A DNA stretch of 64,000 nt from Mercenaria mercenaria (GCF_021730395.1 NC_069378.1:47443001-47507000), one strand, 5' to 3'. Numbered from the stretch's first letter, positions 24,064 to 36,997 are shown. Notes: generated by a model from the sequence alone, not told the origin. Program-made: numbers and translations.

Positions 24064-25374
24064 GGTTTTCTTTCTCTTTATACGTTAACTAATCTCAAAT
24101 TGCTAACATTACTTTTATTAGTATCTTTATATATAAATAATACAAGCATTTTTATTAGCACCTTCATATATGTAAATAATGTAAATACTGTGTTGAATAA
24201 AATTTTCTTTTTTATTTCATATAATGTACACGACATTACAAATGCTACATAACTTTGCTACAATCATTTAAAGTCAATATAATTGGTAGCACAAAAAAAG
24301 ATTATAGCAGGTTGATATCAAGTTCGATAATGGATTTGGTTTGTTATCTTGTAACGGAACATATTAGCTCTTGCTTGGGCTAGTAGCTGAATTTATACAT
24401 GTATTTTTTGCAGACCTCTTAGTGATAGGTCTTACAAGAAACCATTTCCTGGAATGTTTTGTACATACTTTAAATCATCAACATTTTCAAATTATTACAT
24501 GCATTTGTATGTACAGTCGTGACATTTAGTAGGTACCATTTACTTGCTTGGGCCGGTAATTGGATAATTCATGAGGACAAACTTTTAAATTGCTTACGAG
24601 TAACTGTCTCCAAAATAATACATCATTTGTTTCATGGCAAACATTTATTCAGTAAATTAGCCCTTGCATTAATTTTACATTTAGGTGTAAACATATCAAT
24701 ATATTTCATTGAATCGGTCAAGTTTTAATAATTAGGTTTACGTGCAATAAGTATGTCTATTTATTGCGCTTTATTCCCTAGTCACTTTGTTAAATATACT
24801 TCCTGTTTTATGACAATACTTTTACTTTTGCATAATTTTATACATGTATATGTTTTGCGTCGTACTTGTAAGGCATAATATGTTTACATTACAATGGTGA
24901 CATAGCAAGATACACATTATATACTATAGTCTTTTATATTTTCTTCTTCATAGGAATAAACACTGTATATGGCGTTTGTTACGCCATTTGTATATAAGAG
25001 ATTTAGTTAATGGATATTCTACACGTATTTGTTGTAATGGGTGCCTCTCTCACTTCCACCGTTTTCGGTAATTCCGTAGAAAATGTGGGGGAAGACAGCT
25101 CTCTTTCAAGTCCTATCTTTTTGGGCATTTCTAAAGAAACCTCCACATCTTATTTACATTATTTACCTTTATAAGATTATGTTGCTTTGTAAAACATTTC
25201 AGAAACATGTTTCTTTCATACAATGAACATAATTTATGTTATAAGTTTTTCTACTTTTCTGAATAAACAAGTTCATTTCTTGACTATTTAACCACTTTTA
25301 TGTTTGTTGATTTCTCCTATAGATGGCAATAAATATCAATACACACTTTGTATTGACATGTTTTGTAACTGCAA
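24064..25374. other. Stretch between the two duplicated copies
   Basis: AT-rich. Holds one palindromic phrase, TGGCGTTTGTTACGCCA (24970-24986), and a GC-richer piece at 25040-25130 that may be a repeat fragment. No gene recognised. Confidence 0.35.
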
Positions 25375-26028
25375 CTTCAAACTCATTTTGTGTAGTAACG
25401 TATATTTCAAATTACCTTAACAAACACACACAAGAATTATATCAATTTTCAGACCACCAATCAGCCCTAGTATCTATCAGTGAGTTTTAGATCAAATTGA
25501 CACTACCTATTTACGGTTAATATAGATGAAATAATTGATCTTCTCATCTGTGAGGTCCGTGAAAAGCATTTAAACAGAATAAGGACTTAATACACTACAC
25601 AAATGAACATGTAGCCTAAACTAAAAGATTTAGACCAGGATATAAAGTCAAACAAATAATAACAACCCATGAAATGTTTATGAATGATCTGTAGAAATAT
25701 TAGTGTGTAATATATCTGATTATTTTGCATAAGAAATATCAAATATATTTTTCGGTGGTAGGACACAACTTAGTCCAGATATTGTGCTAACTCGAAACAA
25801 ATCCGGACTGATATACGTATGTTCACGATGTTGATGAAGAAAATTTATTCCAATTTTCATTAACCGTGGGAGAAGTTGCATGGGTCACGATGTACAGACA
25901 CTGTTGAAAGGTATAAAATCCCAGAAGATATATAACTGAAAAAGGAGTAATCAGATATTGAACAATCTATGACATGCGCATGTTCGCTGTTAATGATGTA
26001 TACTTTGTCAAAGTTTCATTTGAATCAT
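25375..26028. repeat. Duplicated segment, copy B
   Basis: Direct counterpart of 23375-24063, with the phrase 'actcattttg' at 25381 exactly 2000 bp after its match at 23381. It differs by many substitutions and small indels, so the duplication is old or the two are members of an unnamed repeat family. Confidence 0.75.
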
Positions 26029-26639
26029 ATTGAAACTGTAGGAGGCATTGAGTACACACGGTACAAATTATATTATAATATTCTAAATTTTAAGAAAATG
26101 GCATTATCCAAACATTTTTTACTAACCTCCCATCAATATCAGCATGTCCAATTAATGGTAATAATATACACCAAGTATCTTTTTTAAGTGAAAGGAAAAC
26201 AAGTGATACGTATTTATAGTATTGTAAAGTCCACAAAGGGGAATAACACTTGTACAAATAATTTGACACAATGTTCCCGAAATTATGTTCATGGCCATTT
26301 CATATACATGTAAATGCATTGGCACTACAGTCACGAACTCCACTGTATATGTCACATATTTAAGTTAAAAAAAAAAACGAAATAATCATTGAGCAAAAGA
26401 GCTGAATTGATTAAAAAGACAATTTCTAATATCCTCTTCTCCCCATATACTGTTTATAAAATTACATGCAACATGTAATAAAAGAATGGCATATAACGTT
26501 TACCCTAGCCTATTATCAACTCCTAACCGAAATTATGTACTTTTGCATGTCCCTTTTTTGAATTTTGAAGCAGCCCGTCTGCTGTACTTTTCCGCTGCAG
26601 TTTCTTTTTGTTGTAGGACTACATTCCGATGCAATGATC
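26029..26639. other. AT-rich intergenic stretch
   Basis: No gene or repeat family recognised. Confidence 0.35.
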
Positions 26640-27230
26640 TCTGGCTGTGATTGGGATCTCTGTGCTTCCTGGAATTTACCATCGCCTTTCAGATGTTTTA
26701 TGTCCCGAAGGTGGGCATATTAAAACGCACCGTCCGTTCTTGTTTGTGTGCGTGTGTGTATGTGTGTTTGTTTCCGTGCGTGTAAATTGTTGTCCGGACT
26801 GTATCTCGGCCATGAATAAAGGGAATTTGAAATGACTTTGCATAAATGTTTATCATAATGTGACAATGTGTCATGCTCATGACCCTGACCCCCTAGCTCC
26901 AAGGTCAAAGTCACACTCAGAGGTTAACAGTGTCTGTTTCGTGTCCTGTTCATAACATTCCCATTCATTAAGGGTTTTTAAAATAACATGGCATAAATGG
27001 TCCCCATAATTAGACCACGTGTCATGCGTAAGATCAAAATCCCTACCTCCAATGTCAAGGTCACACTTAGAAGTAAAATTTTAACATGGTCTGTTTCTTC
27101 TCTGAGCCATATATCAAGGGATTTAAAAATAATAATAAAATGTTAACACTATTGAGGAGTTTAGCGCTTATGACCCTGATCTCTCAGGTCAAGTTCAATG
27201 TCACAAAATGGTTCATATCTAAATTGTCCT
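26640..27230 (+). repeat. Interspersed repeat with internal units
   Basis: Starts near 'cccgaaggtgggcatattaa' and 'gcaccgtccgt', then two to three diverged units built on 'ttgcataaatg', 'gtgtcatgc(t/g)(c/t)a', 'ctcca(a)ggtcaa(g)gtcacac'. A short (TG)n lies at 26747-26768. It is the same class of bivalve-type repeat as at 10.7 and 17.4 kb and does not code. Confidence 0.6.
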
Positions 27231-27756
27231 GACGTATTTTTCACAGACAACTGTAGCATTCTTAGTTAACACTTGTTCTAAATGACTACACAATGATGTA
27301 TAAGTAAACGCAATGGGATAACATACATTAAAACCGGAAGTTTATATTATTACTTGATGTAACTAGATATGACATTTAATTGTAATTGCAGCCCGAAACA
27401 AACACATTTACTTTACATATCAAGAAGGTTATTTGCAATTAGATATGCAAATATTCAGGTTGGCCAACCCTCGTGGCTTTTTGGTATTGTAAACACTCGG
27501 AAAATCCCTAGATATATGTATCATTTTGGTTTGTAATTTTCATGTTACTCAATAGATGTTAATAAAGTAAAAGGTGTCGAGTACAGAAAACCGAGTGCTT
27601 TCCTCCTTAGAAACGCTATGCCACTCTTATATTAAATACTGTCTGCAAACACTTGGTCTGAGAAACAAATAATTGTGCAAACTGCATAAGACAAGTGTCT
27701 TGAATTTCTAGTTAACACATTATGGACGCTCTTTATTTTACCAAGTATGTCAAGTA
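27231..27756. other. Intergenic stretch
   Basis: AT-rich; nothing recognised. Confidence 0.35.
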
Positions 27757-27925
27757 TTGATTGGTGATCTCGTGGATAAGTTGTCGGCCGCTCAGTCCAG
27801 GGCTCGTGGGTTCGAGCCCCTTTTGGGTCACGACCATGATTTCTCATATGATACCAGTACTATTTTTTTCCAGGAAGCTGACCTGAGAGTGGTTATAATA
27901 AATGACGATATCTAATTACAGAAAA
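27757..27925 (+). mobile_element. tRNA-derived SINE fragment, family 3
   Basis: The head has an A-box-like TCTCGTGGATAAGTTGTCGG and a B-box GTGGGTTCGAGCCCC, followed by 'ggtcacgacc'. The body runs on to 'ataccagtact' and 'ccaggaagctgacctgagag'. It differs from the other SINE bodies in this window. It lies ~400 bp before the fucosyltransferase-like gene on the same strand. Confidence 0.6.
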
Positions 27926-28294
27926 AAAAATGCAGCATTAAGCATTTGAAACCCAATTAATGAAAGAACATAAACATATTTTATCAACGGACAAAGTTAA
28001 AATGAATGAAAGAAATTATGAAAAATTTAAAATATTTTTTGTTATCAATTTACGAAAGAATTAAACTTATATTAGTGACTACAGTCGTGATTAAAATGTT
28101 GCAGTTGTTTCTTTTATATAAACAAAAAAGGCAACTGTGCTTCCATTTTCTGTACTGATTGACGATATCATTATATTCATTTTAATCTCTCACTATCGAG
28201 TAAATGAGATGTGAGGTCATATCAGTGTGTAGATAAAGATACAAATACCGAATTAAAGACAACTCTTGAAGACATTAAAAGCAGTAGCATATAG

Positions 28295-29662
28295 ATGGTA
28301 AGTCCTTCCTTAGGCAAATATTTTGACAATGTATTTTGTACGTCAAAGATTCTTTTCAGCCTAGACAAGCATATGAAATTCAGTTAGTTTAAAATGTATA
28401 GTATATTTCACAGGAAGTAATGAGATTTGCATTTTATAAACAAGATTTTCTAATTAAACCAAATTGTCTTTATTCAGGTATTGGCAGGTTTGTCCGTGTT
28501 CGTGGTATTTCTGCTGTTTATCATACTGGACATAGGTGTAACAGGAAACGGAAATCACTTCATTAGAAAACAGCAAGATTCTGCCATACAACAATTTGAA
28601 CATAGTGTCTGGAACCAACATCTTACAAATGACATAGATTATAATGGTGGTCGTTTGTTGACAGAGGACAATGTAGAGATTCTAAAACCTCTAAGTGTAG
28701 AGCACTGTCAAAGTCAGAGCTTTTTGGTTTACAAATGCGATTCCTCAAGCTATTGTGGAGGTTGGGCTGACCGTCAGAAGGGCATTGTGTCATCTTTTCT
28801 CCTGGCATTGTTAACAAATAGGACTTTTATCGTCGATATGACAAGTCCATGCAAGCTTAAGAGCTTTCTGCTGCCAAATATTTACAATTGGTCAATGTGT
28901 ACTGCTTTTCTGGAGACTGTCTCGAAGAAAAATTTCAGTTACTTTAAATATGTATATGGAAATACAAGAAAGAAATTCGTCAATCAAATCAAAAGTTTTA
29001 ATTTTGACAAAAACTGGACAAAAAGAGTAGTAATTTTACGATTTAATGCAAATACAATCAATGGAATAAGACAACACAAACAAGCTAAAACACGACTGAA
29101 ATGGTTGATGAATGTAACAAATGCAGAAGCAATGCATTTAGTGCTGCACACTCTGTTTAAACCAAACCAAAGAATATTGAAGGATGCCGTACAATTCTAT
29201 GATAATCGAATACTAGGAAGGCATTTAGTATGTAGCCATATTCGAATTGGGAAAAATCCAAGTATTCCGGCAGATAATACACGTGCAAGAAAACCAAATG
29301 AAACTGTGATATTTGAGTTTTTGGATAGGTACGATGATGACCGGAAACATGCCATTTACATTGCTTCTGATTCAGACGATATAAAAAGACATGCTGAGAT
29401 CAGATTTAAATCATTTGTTAATATAAATCGAACAATTGTTCATATTGATCGGCTAGGGAAGTTAAGGCCTTTTACTAAAGAAGCTTGTGAAGGATTTTAT
29501 TCAGTACTTTTTGAACAACTAATCCTCACACTGTGTGACACACTTGTTTTGACACCTAGTGGCTTTGGATCCACGGCGGCGTATTTAAGAGGCGTCTCTG
29601 ACAATCTATATATGTTTCAACCGGAAACACAAAGAATACTAAAATTAAATGTAACCTTCTAA
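28295..29662 (+). CDS. Putative fucosyltransferase-like type II membrane protein, 395 aa
   Basis: The coding sequence is ATG 28295-28297, a 180-bp intron (donor ATG|gtaagt at 28298, acceptor tttattcag ending 28477), then one exon 28478-29662. I chose this start because the long frame has no early ATG, and the spliced ATG is in phase with GTA TTG GCA. The protein begins MVLAGLSVFVVFLLFIILDIG, a signal anchor. Next come CGGWADRQKGIVSSFLLALLTNR (about residues 90-112), CSHIRIGKNPS (about 252), IYIASDSDDIKRHA and, near the end, TPSGFGSTAAYLRG. These match in order the motifs of GT-B-fold GDP-fucose transferases of the FUT8/NodZ/plant FUT superfamily: the G-rich segment, the HxRxG-like nucleotide-binding loop, 'x(A/T)SDD', and the C-terminal FG loop. 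Several NxS/T sites suggest Golgi lumen or secretion. A broken copy lies at 14.5 kb. The gene is sound; donor, acceptor and linkage are unknown. Confidence 0.8.
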
Positions 29663-30821
29663 ACAATTTAATTTTCGTTTAAAAGGGTAATTTTCCATAG
29701 AGGGGACAAAATATCAGATATAAAGTTAAAATTATCACATCGTTGATGTTGTTATCATATACTTATCATATACTTCTTGTTATTCTTGCAGCTTTCTGTA
29801 ATAACATTGTTCGATCGATATAACATTTTAATTGTAAATATCAAAAGTTAACAACTGTCGGTCTTATCTAGATGCTTATACGACTTATCGTTAGTTTCAG
29901 ATATTCACCTGAAAGTATTGGTACATTTTTGTGGCATATTTGTCAAAGGTCAAAGTTACAGGGATTACTTCAACATCCAACATTTTTATATCTACTACAG
30001 TGTGCTGCTGCTGCATGTGTCTTAGTAACACTAATCCAAATCTCTCACCCCATACCCTCATATCAACCGATCATCTCCGCCTCTGTATAATTATCATTAG
30101 TTTTATCAATTTCACTTCAGTATGTGATATTTTATCACAGTATTCTTTAATAAGACCAAGTAACTCGAACTCCAGGGATGCTATGCTTAGGCCATTTACT
30201 ATAATATGCCTTATCCCTGAGTTCCAGACACACTCAGTTTTGTTGAATAAAAAAGACAAAATATACCAGTAAAGATCGATCGTTCTATCATATGGCGAAT
30301 GCAATAAAGCATGTACTCTTATCTAAACCTGTACTAAACCTGTATTTCCTGACAGTCCGGAATGAAATAAAATTAAGTGATAATTATGTCACTAGCTGGA
30401 CTACATCAACATTACCTTTTGACAATATAAACCGTTTTCTGAACAACGTTAGTTTCACTCTGTTTTTCATGCCGCTATCAAAACCGTTTTACTTCTTTAC
30501 AAGGTAAGAGACCAACAATTCAAAAATATGAACAGGGAACATACTAGCACTAAGGTAATCGTAATATGGGTATAAGGTATTGTTTAGGTCGTTCCGATCG
30601 GTCAGTTATGTAAACCAATAAGATGAGAGGTATTAAATATTATATATATATATTGCTTTAAGTTATCAGCCTAATGACGAATCAGTAAATTTGACCTATT
30701 ATCTCTTATCAAGTGTTAAGTTATTGTAAATGCAAAAACGTTATGAAGTTATTATCATTTTAAATCAACGACTGACAGGATGATGTTCAGATTGTGATCG
30801 ACTTATTGTGATTGATAATTT
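29663..30821. other. 3' flank of the fucosyltransferase-like gene
   Basis: A candidate AATAAA lies at 30246-30251, which is rather far for a 3' UTR. Frames at 29872-30507 have no recognisable domain. Confidence 0.35.
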
Positions 30822-31014
30822 AACCGTTACCCTGCTAGCGGAAAGTGGTTTTGCCTTTGCGACCAGTGCAGACGAAGATCAGGACGCGCAGGCTGATTAT
30901 GGTCTGCACTGTTCGCTATTCAGTGAGTAAATCACCCCTTTGAATAATAAGCGGTAGTGCCCAAATTGAATAATGGACCAATCCATTTAAAAAATAATTA
31001 GCAGGGTAAAGGTT
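30822..31014. mobile_element. Small MITE with 16-bp terminal inverted repeats
   Basis: Left end AACCGTTACCCTGCTA and right end in reverse AACCTTTACCCTGCTA differ at one base. The 193-bp body carries CAGGCTGATTATGGTCTGCACTG-type text in pieces followed by GTTCGCTATTCAGT, which recurs at 61809-61890. No coding capacity, and no clear target-site duplication. Confidence 0.7.
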
Positions 31015-34000
31015 CATGAATTAGTATGTTGCCGATATAGTGGTGACGAATATGAAACGTGATAGATAAGACTGATATAAGATGAACAATAAAATGAATT
31101 GGAGATTTAATGATGACAACAAAACTTATACTTGTATATGCACTGTTTTGATACCCTATCGTAACTGAAGTGGGAAAATAAGCTGTAGATAGCTCATATC
31201 AAAAATGAATTTGCTTTCATCCTGAGGTAAAATACTACCGAAATCGCCAGTTTTACAACTGATTGTGTCGCAGTTGACTTTTCTTCGACGATGTATGACC
31301 TCTTTGAGTCGAATCGCCGTTAAAGTCAAGCCATTAACTAAATTCTTAATGTTTCTAGAGGCATAAAAAGCCATCTTAATATGCGAGCACATAATTAGGG
31401 GTAAGCCCTATTGTTTGAGAAAATAAGTCAACTAACACCAAACCATAAAAAGAAAGGGTTGCTGCACATGAAAATTTAACAACAACTAAAACATGTATAT
31501 TCCATTACAAACAATTGTCAAATAACTGATATTTAAATTGAATTTTGGAAATTGACTGCATAAAGGAAATACACTCTCGGACAGTCCAATGCCATTGAAA
31601 ACTCGCCATATTTAAAGAACTGTCACATATTTTAATTTTGATGCAATTGCCAGAATGTTCAAGTGCTGAAACTTCACATAACTAAGCAGAATGTAGTTTT
31701 CAGCAATCGTTTACTTTCATTTCTTTACAGTTGACATTCATTTGTAAAAGGGGAAACAAGCTTTAAGAATATTTTAAGTATCCAGTCGTACGGGACAGTG
31801 CGAGAAAGCTTATAATGCACAGGTAGATTTTTGGTAAAGATACGATATGTTAACAAATTATTTCTGTGTTTTGATGATATACTCTTAAAAGATAAGATTC
31901 TGTTGTTAACTTTTACAAGCTATCCACTAAATTTTTATAAACATGTCAATGCAACTAAAAAGCACATCAGTTTACCTAATATACTGCAAGACACAATTTC
32001 TAAATAACGCAGGTAATAAATCATTTCTAAAAGCCGGCGTTGAGATAACTGTTCATGCCATAAATATTTGCAAGTAAAAATAATTTGTAACATCTTCAAT
32101 TTAAGAAAAGTGTATGACCAAAGTGGTGTGACGATATAAGATTTAATAACAGAAGTTAAATATCCAGTGCCTAACTATGTCTAGTACTGCAGCTTTTCAA
32201 GCAAAATGTATTTAAATTGAGATATAAAAACAAACTACTACTTTGCATATACAAATTGTCTTGCAGGGCTACAACAGCCATGCACTGGTGTCATTCAAGG
32301 TAAAAAAAAATACAAACATTTTAGTATATGAATATACACAAATAAATGCATCATAATGACTTTGCTAAACTTATTACTTACTTATTGTAAGTAGGCTTAC
32401 AATTACAAGTTTGTAATGCAGTACTAAATTTAGGGAATATTTTGAAATTATCTAGAAGCATTATAAATTATAAATGGATGGACATTTGCTTAACTAATCG
32501 ATATGCTTAATAAATGTTCTAATTAGAAAAATAAATTAAGGAAAAAACTGTAAATTAACAGTGTACAGTCAATTGACAAGTAGTGTCTTTATCAATTTTT
32601 CATAGCAAGGGGAAGAAATGTTGTAAGTTCAAACTTAAATAAGATGTTCTGAATACTTCCACTTATACAAAACTGTAAAACTGTAAAACCTAAATAAGAT
32701 GTTCTGAATACTTCCACTTATTCAAAAACTGTAGAAGTGTAAAACTAAAAAAACTTGACAAACGCATACGAAAATAATTAATCAATTAACATACAATTAT
32801 CGGTCTCAAGATTTTGTGAACGGTGGAGTAATAACAATAACTACCATCAAGGAAACTATACAAAGTTATGAACAATGGTCCACTTGATCATTTACCGCAG
32901 AAAACAATTGTTATACACATATAAACGACTGAAAATGATAGTATTTAGGTTATCAGTGGGGTTATAGACATCTTTAAACGTACTTTGCTTACAGTCATAG
33001 TCATTATAAACATAACGTTCATCAATGTTTAGTACTAAAAAACATGTATTAAAAAAGCGATAACTGTGGCCTTTATTTACTAATACCGGATCAACCCTTA
33101 ATAATGCAAAAGGGAATCAGGCGGACACGTTATACGACAAATATCTTTACATTCTAATGTTCTGTGCTCTACTTATTTTTTAGCAACATACCTATTATAT
33201 TGGATGGCAGCTCGAGTTTTCGCCTTCTCTACCGACCTGGACATTGTTTATAGCATATTAGTGCCGGTGCCGATGCATAGAAACCGCCGATATAGAAGAT
33301 TTTGCAATGAGTCAACTGATAAGGATATGCACCGTTTTATATTCGCCTACTGAATAAAAACAAAATATTGGTTTGTTGGTTACTTAATGTGAAGAAGTCG
33401 TATAACACCTGCGACACGAAATGAGTAAATTGTAAAGTAGAAAATCAAACATTTCATAACAAAACAGAACTGTTGGAGCGTAATTCAGTAATCGAAATCA
33501 TGTTTCACTTAAACGTTTCGAAACATTGCCAACTACGAAATAATGAGTTTCTGTGAGATAGTTCCACTGGAGTCAGCGTTTACCTGTTGTAAACTGAACA
33601 CTATCGTCACAAAAAGGCATTAACTTGCAGGGAAAACAGGTATATAGTGTTTCTGAAATAAAAGGTAGAACAAAATAGTTCATATTAACTTGACTGACAT
33701 GTAATAGTAAACAGTTAGTGCAATAATAAAATATCACTCAAGTAGCAAAATCTCTTAGCTCAGTCATGTGCTACTTTAAAATTGAACTTTGAAGGAATAA
33801 AAAAGTTTCATGGTACAAATATTTTTAGGTACAATTGTTAGCGTCGATAAATTGTCGATAAATTTGTCAGCATTATCTTTTTAATAATATGGTCATTTTT
33901 ACGAAGTGAAATCATATGTAGCCACATCTTTGTTCAATGGATCAAAACTACCCCAATTCATTTAATATTTTCTGGATATCGTCCTGAGTCTGTTTGTCGC

Positions 34001-34368
34001 CTTCCATCAGAAACAAATATTTTTCGATAAGCTGTTCCTAGAAATCTTCTCCTCTTTGGACAATTATTCAGTTGTCCCATCCAATAATTTTGCATCATAA
34101 ATTCAATGTATATGTTGTCTGTCAGACCAACTCTTGACTGTTATTGTATGAGTGATTCTTTAGATTTAATGTCAGTTGTGTTCATACTAAAGTATATCAA
34201 AACAGAGGTTTAGGCGTTTGTTTATGTTGTACCTTGATTTCATAAGCATGTATTTATAAGCATTACTGACGTTTAAATGTTGATCTGAAAATGATTACCG
34301 TAAGGATAATACTTTAATATTCAGTTTCGTCGTTTAGTCGTATTTGTCTTTTACTTTGCGAAATATTA
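31015..34368. other. AT-rich stretch with a few unexplained islands
   Basis: Contains a 33-bp exon-like block at 32267-32299 (acceptor cttgcag, donor AAG|gtaaaa), a 55-bp tandem duplication at 32641-32750 ('aagatgttctgaatacttcc' twice), and a GC-richer island at 33200-33355 with a TATAAA on its minus strand. A 78-codon minus frame (31156-31392) has no known domain. No gene can be assembled. Confidence 0.35.
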
Positions 34369-34650
34369 CCCGCTTAGCTCAGTAGATAGAGTGTTGGTCT
34401 ACGAATCGCGGGGTCGTGAGTTAGATCCTCGGGCGGGGCGTGTATTCTCCGTGACTATTTGATAAAAGACATTGCGTCTGAAATCATTAGTCCCCCAACT
34501 CTGATTCATGTAGGGAAGTTGGCAGTTACTTGCGGAGAACAGGTTTGTACTGGTACAGAATCCAGGAATACTGTTTAGGTTAACTGCCCGCCTTTACATG
34601 ACTGAAATACTATTGAAAAACGGCGTTAAACCCAAACCAAAAAAAGAAAA
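34369..34650 (+). mobile_element. tRNA-derived SINE, family 2, copy 1
   Basis: The head reads like a tRNA with A-box TTAGCTCAGTAGATAGAG and B-box GAGTTAGATCC. The body includes 'ctccgtgactatttgataaa', 'gggaagttggcagttacttg' and 'tggtacagaatccaggaa'. The 3' end is GGCGTTAAACCCAAACC plus an A-rich tail. It is very similar along its full length to the copy at 36.7 kb. Confidence 0.88.
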
Positions 34651-36710
34651 ATATAAAAAAAACAAATGATAAATTATCATCAGAAAATTACTTATAAAAT
34701 AAAGATGCTTTTTAGTCATTATCATCGTTTTATCAATTAGCTCTGTCATTCTTTAAAGTTACAGCTTAGTAGCTTTAACACTTTTTGAGGTATCCTCCGG
34801 ACAAGAAGTGCGACAGTCGGACAGCAGGACAAGGTGGTCCCTTCGGGGAACATAAAAGGGGATATTAATTCAAACACTTTAAAGATATATTCACTTCGCC
34901 TAAAAGACGAAGTATTAAAAAAAATCACCGTAAATAACTGGATTTTCATAGCCTGTATTGCTGTAATGATTAAAAGTACAATTTTCTTGTTGCATTGTCC
35001 AGTGATGTAATAGTTCAAAGAGCCTTAGGTGGTCAGGTTTAGCATCACATATCATCGCGATTTCACATATCGATATTGTTTAAAAACGGCAAAATTAAGG
35101 AAGAATGACTTTTTTCACAAGAAAACTTCTGTTTGTTATAAATTTACCGTAGATTTTTTCTTCAGGACTAAGTAAAATAATCAACATTGATAATCATTTT
35201 AACTGATTAATAAATTCCTTTTTATGAGTGAACTTAAAAAGAAAGGAACAAACCTTCATACTTCAAATGTTATCATTTTATTTTCTTAAACTTAATAGTC
35301 ATGAAGTAGCAATGGTCACCATTGTTCGTCAAAATGTTGCCCAGTTGCGGAGCTAGAGAGATACATAGAATGCTTTTTATTTAGTTGGTAAAGGTGCCTT
35401 TATGGAACACTTAGTTTCGCGCTTGGACCTGTATATGTCTTTTTTGACAATATTCTTTAATGAACATTTTTTTCAGTACCTTTTCAATATTTTAACATCT
35501 TTGACTGCGTACGCCAACGGCGTATTGCCATTCATAAACTGTAATAATTCTCAGTTGCGTGCCAGACGGTTGTGTATAAATTCACCCTGTTATGTCATTA
35601 ATTTAGAACCGCAAATATGATGTCTCTATCAATGTTTATAGTATAAACAATTGCCTGTCTCCTTTCATTTTGTTTTGCGGAGCCTGTATTCATTATACTG
35701 AATGTTATAGTCTTTACCATAAACCATACCGCAAGGAGGTAACTGAAATATCTAACGAAGATTGATATTGAAATACATCGAGCTAAAATATTGATTTGAA
35801 TTATGTTAAAAAATGTGTTTTTATCAACGTAGTCTGTTTAACATTAATTTTCTCTCTTCAGAAACCCCGAGACCAAAAGCAATAGAATACTATCACAAAT
35901 ATATCGCGTTAAATCTTTAAGTATACTGAAGAAGTGAAGATGAATTCAAAAAGGTTTACTTGTGATCAATGTATGTTTTTCTTTCTTCTTTATCGTAAAC
36001 CATTTTGAAAAGAACTAATTTAACTTCCGTGTACAAGATCGGGTTGTCAGCAGCTGAATGAATTACAAAGTATGACCGAAGTGTTAAATTTAGTGCACTC
36101 TGAAGTCTAAATGTAAATTGTTTTCATATATATGCATTTGTTTCAAACGGTCCTGTGCAAAATTAAAAAAAGACTAAAATGCATTAACTTCAAATTTATC
36201 ACTCGTTAAAGCTTGCCCCAATTTTCAGATCGACATAATTGAACTCATAATATACTTCAAATAATATCAAGATTTACACTGAGCTCTATAAGGTTGTTTT
36301 CTGTGCTTGTATGCGTATCAGTATTATCATAGTTTTATTACATATGTTTATTGCTGGGTAAAATATGCATAAGCTAAACTATTCATGCAAATATTATGAT
36401 AAAACGCGCTGGCGTCGTATGTGACGCTGACTAACATATTTGATAAGCGTGTCATAACGTTTAACGAAAAAAGTCGCTATAATGATCAACAACATTTTTT
36501 TTTATCTTGAAACAATGTCTTTAAAATAGATTCGAACCATTTAGCCGTATCAGGTCCTACCACATGGTGCATACTTTTGATATTAAAATTACACCTGTTG
36601 GCATAGTGGATACCCAGTTATGCTACTTGGATGCAAGATCCATCGTAGCCTTCCGAACTGTTCTGAACATAATAATTATAAAATTAAAATGACTACCAGG
36701 TACTAGCCCG
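34651..36710. other. Spacer between the two family-2 SINEs
   Basis: A 90-codon minus frame (34746-35018) and a 72-codon plus frame (35402-35620) have no recognisable domain. No gene called. Confidence 0.35.
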
Positions 36711-36997
36711 CCCGCTTAGCTCAGTAGGTAAGAATGTTGGTCTACAGATCGCGGGGTCGTGAGTTCGATCCTCGTGCTGGGCGTATGTTCTCCGTGACTA
36801 TTTGATAAACGACATTGCCCCTGAAATCATAAGTCCTCCACCTCTGATTCATGTGGGGAAGTTGGCAGTTACTTGCAGATAACAGGTTTGTACTGGTACA
36901 GAATCCAGGAACACTGGTTAGGTTAACTGCCCGCCGTTACATGACTAAGATACTGTTGAAAAACAGCGTTAAACCCAAAACTAACAAACAAATAAAA
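36711..36997 (+). mobile_element. tRNA-derived SINE, family 2, copy 2
   Basis: Same element as 34369-34650 with A-box TTAGCTCAGTAGGTAAGA and an intact B-box GAGTTCGATCC. It keeps 'ctccgtgactatttgataaa' and ends GCGTTAAACCC plus (ACAA)n/(AATA)n. The two copies are in the same orientation 2.34 kb apart. Confidence 0.88.

Noticed and set aside
28481-29662. Fucosyltransferase-like gene starting at TTG 28481
   Set aside because: Nuclear animal genes rarely start at TTG; the spliced ATG at 28295 is in phase and the arrangement is kept in the pseudogene.
34369-34441. tRNA gene in the 34.4-kb element (and its twin at 36.7 kb)
   Set aside because: Both tRNA-like heads are fused to the same ~200-bp body and tail, so they are SINE copies.
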